A program made the translations under genes and the position numbers. The notes below the pieces were generated by a model. It was not told the DNA's origin. It did no database searches and was given only the letters and a program-made list of their open reading frames with translations. Of a stretch of 64,000 nt of DNA, positions 11,392 to 24,327 are shown piece by piece; within the stretch, counting starts at the first letter, position 1, and each line of letters starts with the position of its first letter. This stretch comes from Cryptomeria japonica (Eukaryota > Streptophyta > Pinopsida > Cupressales > Cupressaceae): the NCBI RefSeq assembly GCF_030272615.1, contig NC_081410.1, positions 259,023,533-259,087,532 on the forward strand. Direction: 5' to 3'.

Positions 11392-14300
11392 TGTAGTACC
11401 CCTTCTCGATCGGACTTATTAGACTAATTTTATGTTGCAGTTTACTATTTCGATGAGACAGGGAACGTCGCGATTCTCCTTCATCGGTGTGCGTGCCGTG
11501 CATTCTATATTTATATGCATGCATGTGTGATTCGATGATGCAGGATATTGTAGGTACAAGTACTTGGTAGGTACGGGGTATCGTCTCCACCTGGCTTCAC
11601 AGGTCTGAGCGTACCTTATATGTCCGATGGGAGTGGAGGAGATAGCTGTTGACCCTAGTCCTTACCTTCAGTCTACTCTTGTGAGTGTCGTCAGTCGATC
11701 GTCCATCCCTTTGGTTCGAATTTTGAGTCTTTTTGCTTTTTCTTGATTTGCATGCCATAGTGGTTCGGTTATTTATTTAAGTTTAAGTTGTCATTCTGTA
11801 TTGGTATAAGCAATTTATTCATTATTATGCCTTTATGCCTTGAACCAAGCTTAATTGATTAATTTATTAGATTTAAAGCTATAGTTGTTTATTTTGGAAA
11901 AGTAATCATGTCTAAATCCAATGGAAGAAGTAAAATAAATAAAGTTGTTTGTTTTTAATAAATACAAATAAAGCTAACTTATTGATTTCCATTTTAGTTG
12001 AAAAGTTGATTTAATTGCTAAATATGAGAAAAGTAATTTTCAAAAAAAAGGAATTTCCATTTATTTTAGAGGAATATGAAAAAGAAAAAAAAAAGTCAAT
12101 TGTTTTATTTTAATGTTTTTAAATAGAAAAATATTTCAACCTAGAAAATTAGGTTAAAACATTGTTTTACTATTTTACCTTGGAGAAGATTTTTGGAGGA
12201 TATGCTTGTTTGGAGGAGAAAAACAAATTCTGGAAAAATTTCTTGAAAGGAGGAATTGGGTTTTGAATTAGCTTGGAATTCTGCTGAAACACACAACTTC
12301 TTCTTGGGAACTCTAGAAGTTGGTTGAATCCTTCTTGTCTATTTTTAAAAATCCATGCTTTCTTCCAATTCTCTGTTTATTGTTTAAAGCTTGGTTTATG
12401 AGTTTTGGGTGTTGAGTCTTTGCTTGCCATGAGATTGTTGAAGAAGAATTCCATCAATTTTGTTATCAAATTTCAAACTCAAACTCTCTCCAAGTAGTTT
12501 CATAATTTAATTTATGTTCTTCATTTTTGCTTGTGCAAGAAATCCATGGCTTTTGCTGTTTGTAGTTGGAATTATTGTTTTAGGTTTTAGTAGTGTTATG
12601 TTGGCAAAATTTTGCCAAGCATTTATAAAATAGTTCTTCCTGGTAATTTTCAGTTTAAAAATAATAATTATGAGTTAAATTTCTCTTGTCCATTCTTGTT
12701 TGGAGTAAAGAAAATCAATTGGGGATTAGAGATCAAGCTTATTCCCATTCAATTTAATTTTATGAATGAACTGGGCTGATTTGGGTGAATTTTTCTTGCC
12801 TCTGTTTTGTCTCAGAAGTTTTATTGCTGGTAAAATTGTTATTACCAGTGACTTTTATAATACATCTATTTGTTGAATGTTTGTTTAAAAAAAAGGAATT
12901 GGTTGGAGAATTAATTGTTATTTTGTTTCTAACAAAGATTTTCATCTCTGTATCTCTGTTGAGATCTTCTTTTTGTCTTAGACGTTTTTTTTAATAAAAA
13001 CGGAATTTAATTTTATTAAAACAAAAAAAAATTTAAAACAAAAAAAAATGTTATTAGTTTGGGATTGGGGGTAGTGGCGGGGAGCTGGGCTCAACCCAGC
13101 CCACGCACCCCCTCTCCCTACAGCAAGCGCTGCTTCCCCAGCTTGGAGTTAGCAGCAACGCTGCTTCCCCAACTCTGGGGATAGCAGCACTTGCTGCCGT
13201 GGGAGCTTTGGGCCCCACGTAGTTTATTTGTAATTTTTTTAATATTTTTTTTAAGTTTGAAAAAAAATTATAATATAGTAATTGATGGTTGTAAAAATAT
13301 AATCAATAAAGTTTTTTTTTTATAATAAATAATAATATATTGTTATTTAAACAATAATAATAATATCATTATTATTTAATATTAAATAATAATATTAAAG
13401 TTAATTGTTAGTTATAAAGACATTAAGGTTAATTAATAATTCTTCTATTTAGTGATTAGATTTTTTTTTTTTGTATTTTGGAAAATATATAAAATGATAT
13501 GGAAGTTATTATTAACTTTTGGAATAAAAGAGAAATTGGGTAAATTTAATATTAGTTTTCGTTATCTAAGTAATGTAATATAATCATATGGTATTATATT
13601 CGATGAATATGTATCATATTGGAATTATTTTATATTAGCTTATATATATCTGTTTAATTTGATTTAAATGTTGGCTTGGTTATAGTCGATTTGGGTAAAT
13701 TGTAATTTTTATCATCATCAACTGGTTGGGGGTTTAAAATCGTAAATGTGGTTCCAATTCAACCTTATTAGACATGTGATTTCATCTTTTTTTTTTATGT
13801 TAAATAGATGCGAGTTCTTTAATTCCAGAAATCCTTATTGCGAGCATTTTATGTTGTTGACTGCTTAAAAGAAAGATTGCTTGTGTAGGATCTTGTGTTT
13901 TATTAATTGCAGTCTAGTTGTTTAAATGTCGTGGCATTATGGTTAAGATTGTCATTATGTCATTGATGTTACCCTTGGTCAGGTGTCGATGTTTAAACCT
14001 TGAGGATGTGAGCCATCATGTGTTATGTTCCTAATGGTCAACCATGGGTTTGTGATTGTGAGTCCTTCACTTGTGTTATGTCTGGATTATTTATGGTTGT
14101 CAGCCCCAGTATACAGTTCTCATAGAGAGTCTTATCCAGTTAGTGTCCTAGTAGAGAGAGTGGCTTTCAGGCGGGGGCCGCACCCGAAGTGGATGGTAGG
14201 ATAACCCTTCCAAAGTCAGCTATTAAGTGATAACCTAATAATTTGATTAGGGGGTGGGTAGTTATTAATTTAATTAAGATAATGTACCCCGTACACGATT

Positions 14301-15224
14301 GAGTGCTTTTATAGGCTCAAGGTGTTTGGGAAGGCCTGGAATGGCAAACCTACCACTTTGTCCTCACGAAAGGATGGTAGGGTCCGCATGATGCTTAGAT
14401 GGAGCCGGGGGTTCGGGAGAGGTTACCAGGATAACCCAAGATGGGGGCCGGGACCTATGGAGACCTACCTAGGGTAACCATCTTAAGCCATGTGATGACA
14501 CTCTCTCTTTAGGGTCACTAGTGTTTTGTGAGTTGAGTCACTTGTGTACTGCGGAGTCATGTGAACTGTTGTACTTATCTTGCTTGCTTGAGGGTCTTCT
14601 GCTATCTCCTAGCACGGTGGGGTGGTTCCATTATGGGATCACATGGTCGGGTGGTAGTGCCACTTCCCATCGAATATCTTGTTCCTACCTTCATGCGAGG
14701 ATTGGCTTCGCTGGTGTATCTTGGTTCTTGCTTCGTGTAGCAACTCATGTTCTTGATATTGTACCTTTGAGGCCCGTGTGGTCATTGTATCAGCATCTTT
14801 GTAACCTTTGTACTTTATTGTTCTATGGAAGCCATGTAATTTATGGAATATTGTAATTTAAAGATCATTGGATATATGTTGTCTCAATTATCGTTCATCT
14901 TATGTATAAATGAATCATTGGAAGTATATATGCTGTAACTCTTTAAATCTATCTTTTGGAGATCAATTTATGAATTTGAGTTATTTAATCATAATTGACT
15001 TTCCCTAATTTTGATGGATAATTGGATTAATATTGTGATGTAGTCTTCTTTAGAAGTAATCTTCATTGGTAACCCTTTAGGATGTCAATTATAGTCTTCT
15101 GCTTATGTTGTTATGGTGCAAAGTTATGATTAATTTTCTTAATCTTTAAAAAAAAATAAAAAAATTCTCCCTTTAGTTGCCTTGTAGTGTTGCAATCCTT
15201 TAGGGTTCCTGGTGGGGCATTACA
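11392..15224 (+). repeat. LTR 2 of the gypsy array (3833 bp, internally deleted)
   Basis: It has TGTAGTACCCC...CATTACA ends. Compared with LTR 1 it lacks about 230 bp corresponding to 2519-2748, joined at a shared ATT (new junction near 11450). It serves at once as the 3' LTR of copy 1 and the 5' LTR of copy 2. It shares several variants with LTR 3 against LTRs 1 and 4. Confidence 0.9.
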
Positions 15225-15226
15225 TT

Positions 15227-15238
15227 TGGTATCAGAGC
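15227..15238 (+). other. Primer-binding site, copy 2
   Basis: TGGTATCAGAGC, complementary to initiator tRNA-Met, two bases after LTR 2. Intact. Confidence 0.9.
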
Positions 15239-15376
15239 ACATGTTTCAAAATTGGGTACTCTGGGATTGTAGTGAGCCCATTCAGTTTGACCTTGTGTGT
15301 AGATCTTAGTGTTTGGATTTCCCTTGCTTTATCCTTGTCATTGATCTGAACCGTTTTCTCTTTTGCAGTTTTGGTT

Positions 15377-18300
15377 ATGGTTAGGAAAGCTAAGGGAGTT
15401 GGCCGTGTTGGTGGCCGCAATAGAGGTAGAGGTGGGGGACGGGGTCGAGGTTCAGACCGCCATAGTCCTTCACCACCACCCGCTCATGTGAGTGTGGAGC
15501 AAGATAAGTCAGTGCATCAGGAATTATCGCATGTAGAAGAGAAGGTTCCCGAAAGGGAAGAGCTGAGGCAGATTTTTCAGGAGGATCTAGCTAGGCTAGG
15601 CCCTAGGCCTGAAGGTGAGCAGCCCTTCCATGCTCAGGTTGGGGAGTCGCATCAGCACGTTTCAGAGGATAGAGAGAGAGAGGTCTCCTAGGAGGAGAGA
15701 GGTCCCCGTTGGCCATGATTCAGCTCCGTCGAGTCACATCAAGGATCTTTTGAGGACCAACCCTCCCTTCTTCGATGGTCAAGGCATAGGTCTCGAGGCA
15801 GAGACTTGGTTGATTAGTTTGGATAGGTGTTTCTCTATGTTCCCATATAGTAGCAACACCTAAGCGAGATGTGCGATCATGCGTCTCGATGATTTTGCTT
15901 CAATATGGTGGAAGTTAGAGGAGGAGAAGATTGGTCTGAGTATCAACACTGTTTCTTGGGAGATTTTCTTAGAGAGATTCAGAGCACGGTTTCTCTCACC
16001 GCAGTGGAGACAGACTCGGGCAGATGAGTTCTATGCATTGCGGCAGTTTGGTATGTCAGTTGACCAGTTCGAGCATAGATTCTATGAGCTGAAATAGTAT
16101 GCTGGGATTGGCAACGATGAGGCTATGCTCGTACAACATTTCTTGAGAGGTCTTAATGACCGCATTAGTGGAGGGGTTAGAGTTTTTGAGCCAGTTTCAG
16201 TGGAGGTAGCGGTGGTGAAAGCTAGATTGGTTGAGCAGAACCTCATCTGTGCGCATGGTGGACAGTCAGGAGTGCAGATAGGGAGTGTTCCTTTCAGTGG
16301 GAACAGAGCTCGTGGGGATCAGTCCCAGTCAGCGGCACCATTCAGGACTCCTCAGGCACCCGCTAAGGGTGGACAGCAGCAGCAGCCATAACAGCAACCA
16401 CACCAGCAGAAACAGAAACAGTCTCAGGGCCAGCAAGGTGGCAACACTCGTCATAGAAGGAACAGGAACTGGCAGAGGAGCAAACAGGGTTTTCCAGGAC
16501 AGTCTTCTCAGAATGCATCTCAGGCCCCTAGCAGGGGAAGTTTTCAGTAGTCCAGTGGGCCGACTGAAGGTAGAGGACCAGGTAGAGGAGCTTGCTACTC
16601 TTGTGGACAATATGGTCATATAGCCGCACAGTGTCCTCAGCATTCCCACCAGACAGGGAGTCAGAGGCCAGCTGCATCAAAGCCTACAGTAGGGGATGTT
16701 GGTAGATCCCACAGAGTGTTTGCAGCGGTTGATGACCGCCAGGCTGAGCATCAGGGGACAGTTATTGAGGCCGCAGGTGTGTTGTGTGATATCCCTATCT
16801 TAGGGCTTTTTGATTCCGATGCATCAGATTCTTTTATTTCTTCGTCCATTGTGGAGCGGTGTGGACTCGTGTCTGCTAAGCAGGTGGATAGGTGGCAAGT
16901 AGAGTTGGCTACCGGGTTGCGCGTGTTCGTAGATGCCTTTGTTCCTAGTTGTGAGTTGGATCTAAGTCCCTTTGTGACTTCTGTTGACCTTCGAGTCATT
17001 CCTTTGGGATCCTATGGAGTAGTGTTGGGGATGGATTGGTTAGCATCTCACAGTGCTCATGTGGACTGTCGTCAGAAGACAGTAGAGTGTTTAGATGACC
17101 GTGGTAGGAAAGTGGGGATCGTTGGAGTTTAGAGATCAATAGCCTTACGTATGATTTCCGCTATGCAACTTAAGCGGTGTATGCGTAGAGGATGTCAGCT
17201 TTTTGCAGTAACTTTTGAGGATGTGGATGAGGGAGAGAGTCGAGAAATCGCTCTTGATGGCCACCCTATTCTTCGAGAGTTTGCTGATGTGTTTCCATTG
17301 GAGATTCCTGGTATGCCTCCGAAGCGAGACATAGACTTTCGCATTGACTTGGTTCCTGGTGTAGAACCTATTTCTAGAGCTCCATATCGGATGACTACTC
17401 AGGAGTTGAGTGAGTTGAAGTTGCAGATGGAGGAATTGTTGACCAAAGGATTCATTCATCCTAGTGTCTCTCCTTGGGGTGCGCCTGTTATCTTTGTAAA
17501 GAAGAAAGATGGTTCTCTTCGGTTATGCATTGATTACCGACAGCTGAATAAGGTAACCATCCAGAATCGATATCCATTGCCTCGTATTGATGATCTTTTT
17601 GATCAGGTAAAGGGAGCCAAGGTGTTCTCTAAGATTGATCTGAACTCTGGGTACCATTAGTTGCACATTCATGATGCAGACATTCATAAGACAGTGTTTC
17701 ACACTCGTTATGGTCACTATGAGTTCACAGTAGTGCCATTTGGGTTGACAAACGCGCCTTCAGTTTTCATGTGTCTCATGAATGGGGTTTTTCGTGCTTA
17801 CCTGGATCATTTTGTTCTTGTGTTCTTGGATGATATATTGACTTATTCTAGATCTATGGAAGAGCATGAGGGTCACCTGCGACAAGTTTTGCAATGCTTG
17901 AAGGAGAATCAGCTTTATGCCAATTTGGCAAAGTGTGATTTCTTCCAAACTGAGGTGAACTATCTTGGTCATGTGGTTTCAGGAGAGGGTGTATCTGTGG
18001 ATCCTTCAAAGATCCAAGCCATAGTGGATTGGCCAGCGCCGACCAATGTTTCAGAGGTTCGGAGCTTTATGGGTTTGGCCGGATATTACCATCGCTTTGT
18101 TAAGGATTTTTCCTGAATAGGTCACCCGATTACTTCTCTTCAGAGGAAAGGGAAGAAGTTTGTTTGGTCAGAGCAGTGTGAGTCAGCGTTTCGTGCCTTG
18201 AAGGAACTCCTTGTCAGTGCTCCGAAATTGGCAGTCCCTGATCCATCCAGAGAGTTCATGGTATGTACAGATGCCTCTTTAGAAGGTATAGGTGCGGTGC

Positions 18301-20075
18301 TTATGCAGGATGGACGTGTGGTTGCCTATGAGTCTCGCAAACTCAAGGACCATGAGTTGAACTATCCAGTTCATGATTTGGAGTTGGCAGCTATAGTGCA
18401 TGCATTGGTTAGGTGGCGTCACTTTCTTTTAGGGCTTCAGTTTGAGCTGCATAGTGATCACCGCAGTTTGCAGTATATCTTCACACAACCGAACTTGAAT
18501 GCTCAACAGTGAACGTGGATGGAATTCATTTGTGAGTATGATTTTGAGGTTCGATATATTCAGGGGAAGGAGAATGTAGTGGCTGATGCTTTGAGTCGTA
18601 GGCGGCATGAAGTTTCAGCATTGTCCCTTGGAGTGGACTTGAGACAGAGAATTCTTGGAGTTCTTCCTCAGGACTCTTGGTATCAGGATGTTAGAGCCAT
18701 GTTGGAGTCCGGGAGGCCTTTTGAGGATAGATTTTCTAGGTATAGTCTTGAGACAGATGGCCTTCTACATCATCTTGGCCAGATCTATGTACCTCCTTTG
18801 GAGGGTCTTCGCACTTTGATCATGACTGAGGCCCATCGTGCACCTTATTCGGCACATCCAGGTGTCAAGAAGATGCATGCAGATCTTAGGCAGATTTATC
18901 ATTGGGCTGGCATGAAACGTGACATTGCTGATTTTGTGTCAAAGTGTTTGGAATGTCAGCGAGTGAAGGCGGAACATCAGCACCCAGCAGGGCTTTTACA
19001 GCCTAATTTAGTACCGGATTGGAAATGGGACATCATTTCCATGGATTTCATTGTTGGGTTGCCTGTTTCTTCACGTCATCATGATGCCATCATGGTCATT
19101 GTTGACAGGTTGATGAAGGTTGCTCATTTTGTTCCTATCCGAGCTTCCTATACAACAGTAGTAGTGGCTCGTGTCTTCTTGGAAGATGTGGTGAGATTGC
19201 ATGGGATTCCAAGGCGGATAATCTCTGATAGAGATCCTATCTTTACCTCAGCATTGTGGACCTCACTTCAGCATGCTTTGGGAACTCAGTTGAACTTCAG
19301 TTCAGCTTATCACCCAGAGACAGATGGTCAGACTGAGCGTGCGAATCAGGTTTTAGAGGACATGCTTCACATGTATGTTATGGATCAGCAGTCGTGTTGG
19401 GAGGATTATATTTATTTAGTGGAGTTTGCTTATAACAATGGATATCATAGTTCCATAGGTATGTCCCCCTTTCAGGCATTGTATGGTCGTCCTTACCGTA
19501 CTCCGTTGAGTTGGGATCGATTAGAGGACAGGGTGCTTATAGGCCTGGATATTCTTCGAGAGATGGAGCAGCAGGTAGAGCGGATTCGTGAGCATTTGGT
19601 AGCTGCACAGGATAGGCAGAAGAAGTATGCAGATGCTCACAGGGTAGATCATCATTTTTCTATTGGCGACCGTGTTTTCTTGAGAGTGGGTCCGCGGAAG
19701 AGTCTGATTCGTTATGGAAAGGGTTCTAAGTTGGCGCTTCATTTTGTTGGCCCGTTTGAGATCCTTGAGAGGATAGGACCTATTGCCTACCGTCTTACCT
19801 TGCCACCGAGTCTATCCCGCATCCATGATGTCTTTCATGTTTCAGTTCCTCGACCTTATCATCCAGATGTGACTCATGTTCTTGATTGGAACACTTTGCA
19901 GGTCGAGGACGGGCAGCTTTCCATGGAGCCCGTGCGCATTCTTCAGCAATGGGATTTGACCCTCAGGGGTCGCACCATCGACCAGGTAAGGGTCCTATGG
20001 GACCCAAATGATGAGACCTCGACGACATGGGAGGATGCAGCGAAGATGAGAGAGCTTTATTCTTATCTGTTTTAG
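15377..20075 (+). pseudogene. Gag-Pol polyprotein, copy 2
   Basis: Same domain order as copy 1. One frameshift occurs in a GA microsatellite near 15,668, where copy 2 is 2 bp shorter than copies 1 and 3; after it the frame is constant to 20,075. Stops: TAA near 15861 (Gag), TAG near 16096 (Gag), TAA near 16389, TAG near 16548, TAG near 17130, TAG near 17658 (reverse transcriptase, after SGYH), TGA near 18114 and TGA near 18510. The CCHC knuckle (16593-16634) and the reverse transcriptase FLDD pair (near 17826-17834) are intact. The protease active site reads DSD at 16812-16820 instead of the DSG or DTG of aspartic proteases. It is the best preserved of the three copies but not functional. Confidence 0.9.
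18519..20075 (+). CDS. Open 3' part of copy 2 Pol: RNase H end, integrase, chromodomain
   Basis: This 518-codon segment is free of stops. It begins in the end of RNase H (MEFICEYDFEVRYIQGKENV, then ADALSRR). Then comes the integrase HHCC zinc domain (H in SAHPGVKKMH and C in CLECQ) and the catalytic core with D in SMDFIVGLP, D in SDRDPIFTS and E in TDGQTER. It ends in the chromodomain, with VRVLWDPNDETSTTWEDA and MRELYSYLF. Known role of this part in chromoviruses: insertion of the cDNA, steered to chromatin by the chromodomain. Without an upstream start of its own and with Gag and reverse transcriptase broken, it is a fragment of a dead polyprotein rather than an independent gene. Confidence 0.8.
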   Translation: MEFICEYDFEVRYIQGKENVVADALSRRRHEVSALSLGVDLRQRILGVLPQDSWYQDVRAMLESGRPFEDRFSRYSLETDGLLHHLGQIYVPPLEGLRTLIMTEAHRAPYSAHPGVKKMHADLRQIYHWAGMKRDIADFVSKCLECQRVKAEHQHPAGLLQPNLVPDWKWDIISMDFIVGLPVSSRHHDAIMVIVDRLMKVAHFVPIRASYTTVVVARVFLEDVVRLHGIPRRIISDRDPIFTSALWTSLQHALGTQLNFSSAYHPETDGQTERANQVLEDMLHMYVMDQQSCWEDYIYLVEFAYNNGYHSSIGMSPFQALYGRPYRTPLSWDRLEDRVLIGLDILREMEQQVERIREHLVAAQDRQKKYADAHRVDHHFSIGDRVFLRVGPRKSLIRYGKGSKLALHFVGPFEILERIGPIAYRLTLPPSLSRIHDVFHVSVPRPYHPDVTHVLDWNTLQVEDGQLSMEPVRILQQWDLTLRGRTIDQVRVLWDPNDETSTTWEDAAKMRELYSYLF

Positions 20076-20099
20076 GCTTCCAGGAGTAAGCCTAGTTTT

Positions 20100-20110
20100 G
20101 GGGGGGAGAA
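20100..20110 (+). other. Polypurine tract, copy 2
   Basis: GGGGGGGAGAA directly before the TG of LTR 3. Confidence 0.85.
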
Positions 20111-23100
20111 TGTAGTACCCCTTCTCGATCGGACTTATTAGACTGATTTTATGGTGCAGTTTACTATTCAGTTGACACTTTATTGCTCGATATTTTGCAG
20201 ACATATTGGATATTATTTCCTGTTTATCTGGATATTAGATGCATGAGTTATTTTCAGTATTTCAGTACTGGTGATTTCTAGTATTTCATGGATTATTTCT
20301 TTGTACTGACATCTTACTTTATCTAGGTGATGTGTAATATATATGTTGCGTGTCTGCAATTGTATTGGATGCAAGGGGACGATTTTCCTTCACTCATTTC
20401 GATGAGACAGGGAACGTCGTGATTCTCCTTCATCGGTGTGTGTGCCATGTATTCTATATTTATATGCATGCATGTGTGATTCGATGATGCAGGATATTGC
20501 AGGTACAAGTACCGGGTAGGTACGGGGTATCGTCTCCACCTGGCTTCATAGGTCTGAGCATGCCTTATATGTCCGATGGGAGTGGAGGAGATAGTTGTTG
20601 ACCCTAGTCCTTACCTTCAGTCTACTCTTGTGAGTGTCATCAGTCGATCGTCCATCCCTTTGGTTTGAATTTCGAGTCTTTTTGCTTTTTCTCGATTTGC
20701 GTGCCATAGTGGTTCGGTTATTTATTTAAGTTTAAGTTGTCATTCTGTATTGGTATAAGGAATTTATTCATTATTATGCCTTTATGCCTTGAACCAAGCT
20801 TAATTGATTAATTTATTAGATTTAAAGCTATAGTTGTTTATTTTGGAAAAGTAATCATGTCTAAATCCAATGGAAGAAGTAAAATAAATAAAGTTAATTG
20901 CTTTTAATAAATACAAATAAAGCTAACTTATTGATTTCCATTTTAATTGAAAAGTTGATTTAATTGCTAAATATGAGAAAAGTAATTTTCAAAAAAAAGG
21001 GAATTTCCATTTATTTTAGAGGAATATGAAAAAGAAAAAAAAAAGTCAATTGTTTTATTTTAATGTTTTTAAATAGAAAAATATTTCAACCTAGAAAATT
21101 AGGTTAAAACATTGTTTTACTATTTTACCTTGGAGAAGATTTTTGGAGTATATGCTTGTTTGGGGGAGAAAAACAAATTCTAGAAAAATTTCTTGAAAGG
21201 AGGAATTGGGTTTTGAATTAGCTTGGAATTCTGCTGAAACACACAACTTCTTCTTGGGAACTCTAGAAGTTGGTTGAATCCTTCTTGTCTATTTTTAAAA
21301 ATCCATGCTTTCTTCCAATTCTCTGTTTATTGTTTAAAGCTTGGTTTATGAGTTTTGGGTGTTGAGTCTTTGCTTGCCATGAGATTGTTGAAGAAGAATT
21401 CCATCAATTTTGTTATCAAATTTCAAACTCAAACTCTCTCCAAGTAGTTTCATAATTTAATTTATGTTCTTCATTTTTGCTTGTGCAAGAAATTCATGGC
21501 TTTTGCTGTTTGTAGTTGGAATTATTGTTTTGGGTTTTAGTAGTGTTATGCTGGCAAAATTTTGCCAAGCATTTATAAAATAGTTCTTCCTGGTAATTTT
21601 CAGTTTAAAAATAATAATTATGAGTTAAATTTCTCTTGTCCATTCTTGTTTGGAGCAAATAAATTCAATTGGGGATTAGAGATCAAGCTTATTCCCATTC
21701 AATTTAATTTTATGAATGAACTGGGCTGATTTGGGTGAATTTTTCTTGCCTCTGTTTTGTCTCAGAAGTTTTATTGCTGGTAAAATTGTTATTACCAATG
21801 ACTTTTATAATATATCTATTTGTTGAATGTTTGTTTAAAAAAAAGGAATTGGCTGGGGAATTAATTGTTATTTTGTTTCTAATAGAGATTTTTCATCTCT
21901 GTATCTCTGTTGAGATCTTCTTTTTGTCTCAGACGTTTTTTTTATTAAAAACCAAATTAAACTTTATAAAAACAAAAAAAAAATTTAAACAAAAAAAAAT
22001 GTTATTAGTTTGGGATTGGGGGCAGTGGCGGGGAGCTGGGCTCAACCCATCCCACGCACCCCCTCTCCCTGCAGCAAGCGCTGCTTCCCCAGCTTGGGGT
22101 TCGCAGCAGCGCTGCTTCCCCAAGTCTGCGGATAGCAGCACTTGCTGTCGTGGGAGCTTTGGGCCCCACGTAGTTTATTTGTAATTTTTTTAATATGTTT
22201 TTTAAGTTTTAAAAAAAATTATAATATAGTAATTGATGGTTGTAAAAATATAATCAATAAAGTTTTTTTTTATAATAAATAATAATATATTGTTATTTAA
22301 ACAATAATAATAATATCATTATTATTTAATATTAAATAATAATATTAAAGTTAATTGTTAGTTATAAAGACATTAAGGTTAATTAATAATTCTTCTATTT
22401 AGTGATTAGATTTTTTTTTTTTGTATTTTGGAAAATATATAAAATGATATGGAAGTTATTATTAACCTTTGGAATAAAAGAGAAATTGGGTAAATTTAAT
22501 ATTAGTTTTCGTTATCTAAGTAATGTAATATAATCATATGGTATTATATTCGATGAATATGTATCATATTGGAATTATTTTATATTAGCTTATATATATC
22601 TGTTTAATTTGATTTAAATGTTGGCTTGGTTATAGTCGATTTGGGTAAATTGTAATTTTTGTCATCATCAACTGGTTGGGGGTTTATAATCGTAAATGTG
22701 GTTCCAATTCAACCTTATTAAAAATGTGACTTCATCTTTTTTTTTTTATGTTAAATAGATGCGAGTTCTTTAATTCTAGAAATCCTTATTGCGAGCATTT
22801 TATGTTGTTGACTGCTTAAAAGAAAGATTGCTTGTGTAGGATCTTGTGTTTTATTAATTTCAATCTAGTTGTTTAAATGTCGTGGCATTATGGTTAAGAT
22901 TGTCATTATGTCGTTGATGTTACCCTTGGTCAGGTGTCGATGTTTAAACCTTGAGGATGTGAGCCATCATGTGTTATGTTCCTAATGGTCAACCCTGGGT
23001 TTGTGATTGTGAGTCCTTTACCTGTGTTATGTCTGGATTATTTATGGTTGTCAGCCCCACCATAGAGTTCTCATAGAGAGTCTTATCCAGTTACTGTCCT

Positions 23101-24175
23101 AGTAGAGAGAGTGGCTTTCGGGCGGGGGCCGCACTCGAAGTGGATGGCAAGATAACCCCTCCAAAGTCAGCTATTAAGTGATAACCTAATAATTTGATTA
23201 GGGGGTGGGTAGTTATTAATTTAATTAAGATAATGTACCCCGTACACGGTTGAGTGCTTTTATAGGCTCAAGGTGTTTGGGAAGGCCTGGAATGGCAAAC
23301 CTACCACTTTGTCCTCACGAAAGGATGGTAGGGTCCGCATGATGCTTAGATGGAGCCGGGGGTTCGGGAGAGGTTACCAGGATAACCCAAGATGGGGGTC
23401 GGACCTATGGAGACCTACCTAGGGTAACCATCTTAAGCCATGTGATGACACTCTCTCTTTAGGGTCGCTAGTGTTTTGTGAGTTGAGTCACTTGTGTACT
23501 GCGGAGTCATGTGAACTGTTGTACTTATCTTGCTTGCTTGAGGGTCTTCTGCTATCTCCTAGCACGGTGGGATGGTTCCATTATGGGATCACATGGTCGG
23601 GTGATAGTGCCACTTCCCATCGGATATCTTGTTCCTACCTTCATGCGAGGATTGGCTTCGCCAGTGTATCTTGGTTCTTGCTTCGTGTAGCAACTCATGT
23701 TCTTGATATTGTACCTTTGAGGCCCGTGTGGTCATTGTGTCAGCATCTTTGTAACCTTTGTACTTTATTGTTCTATGGAAGCCATGTAATTTATGGAATA
23801 TTGTAATTTAAAGATCATTGGATATATGTTGTCTCAATTATCGTTCATCTTATGTATAAATGAATCATTGGAAGTATATATGTTGTAACTCTTTAAATCT
23901 ATCTTTTGGAGATCAATTTATGAATTTGAGTTATTTAATCGTAATTGACTTTCCCTAATTTTGATGGATAATTGGATTAATATTGTGATGTAGTCTTCTT
24001 TAGAAGTAATCATCGTTGGTAACCCTTTAGAATGTCAATGATAGTCTTCTGCTTATGTTGTTATGGTGCAAAGTTATGATTAATTCTCTTAATCTTTAAA
24101 AAAAAATAAAAAAAATTCTCCCTTTAGTTGCCTTGTAGTGTTGCAATCCTTTAGGGTTCCTCGCGGGGCATTACA
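20111..24175 (+). repeat. LTR 3 of the gypsy array (4065 bp)
   Basis: TGTAGTACCCC...CATTACA ends. It is the 3' LTR of copy 2 and the 5' LTR of copy 3. It has the full-length 5' region that LTR 2 lacks. GC-rich block, palindrome and 3' open frame are all present. Confidence 0.9.
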
Positions 24176-24177
24176 TT

Positions 24178-24189
24178 TGGTATCAGAGC
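24178..24189 (+). other. Primer-binding site, copy 3
   Basis: TGGTATCAGAGC two bases after LTR 3, intact. Confidence 0.9.
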
Positions 24190-24327
24190 GCATGTTTCAA
24201 CATTGGGTACTCTGGGATTGTAGTGAGCCCATTCAGTTTGACCTTGTGTGTAGATCTTAGTGTTTGGATTTCCCTTGCTTTATCCTTGTCATTAATCTGA
24301 ACCGTTTTCTCTTTTGCAGTTTTGGTC

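Noticed and set aside
12785-12994. Short frames in the LTR middle (also at 21735 and 28954)
   Set aside because: T-rich sequence translating to Leu/Phe/Val-rich peptides; not consistently the same length in all LTRs and no recognisable family.
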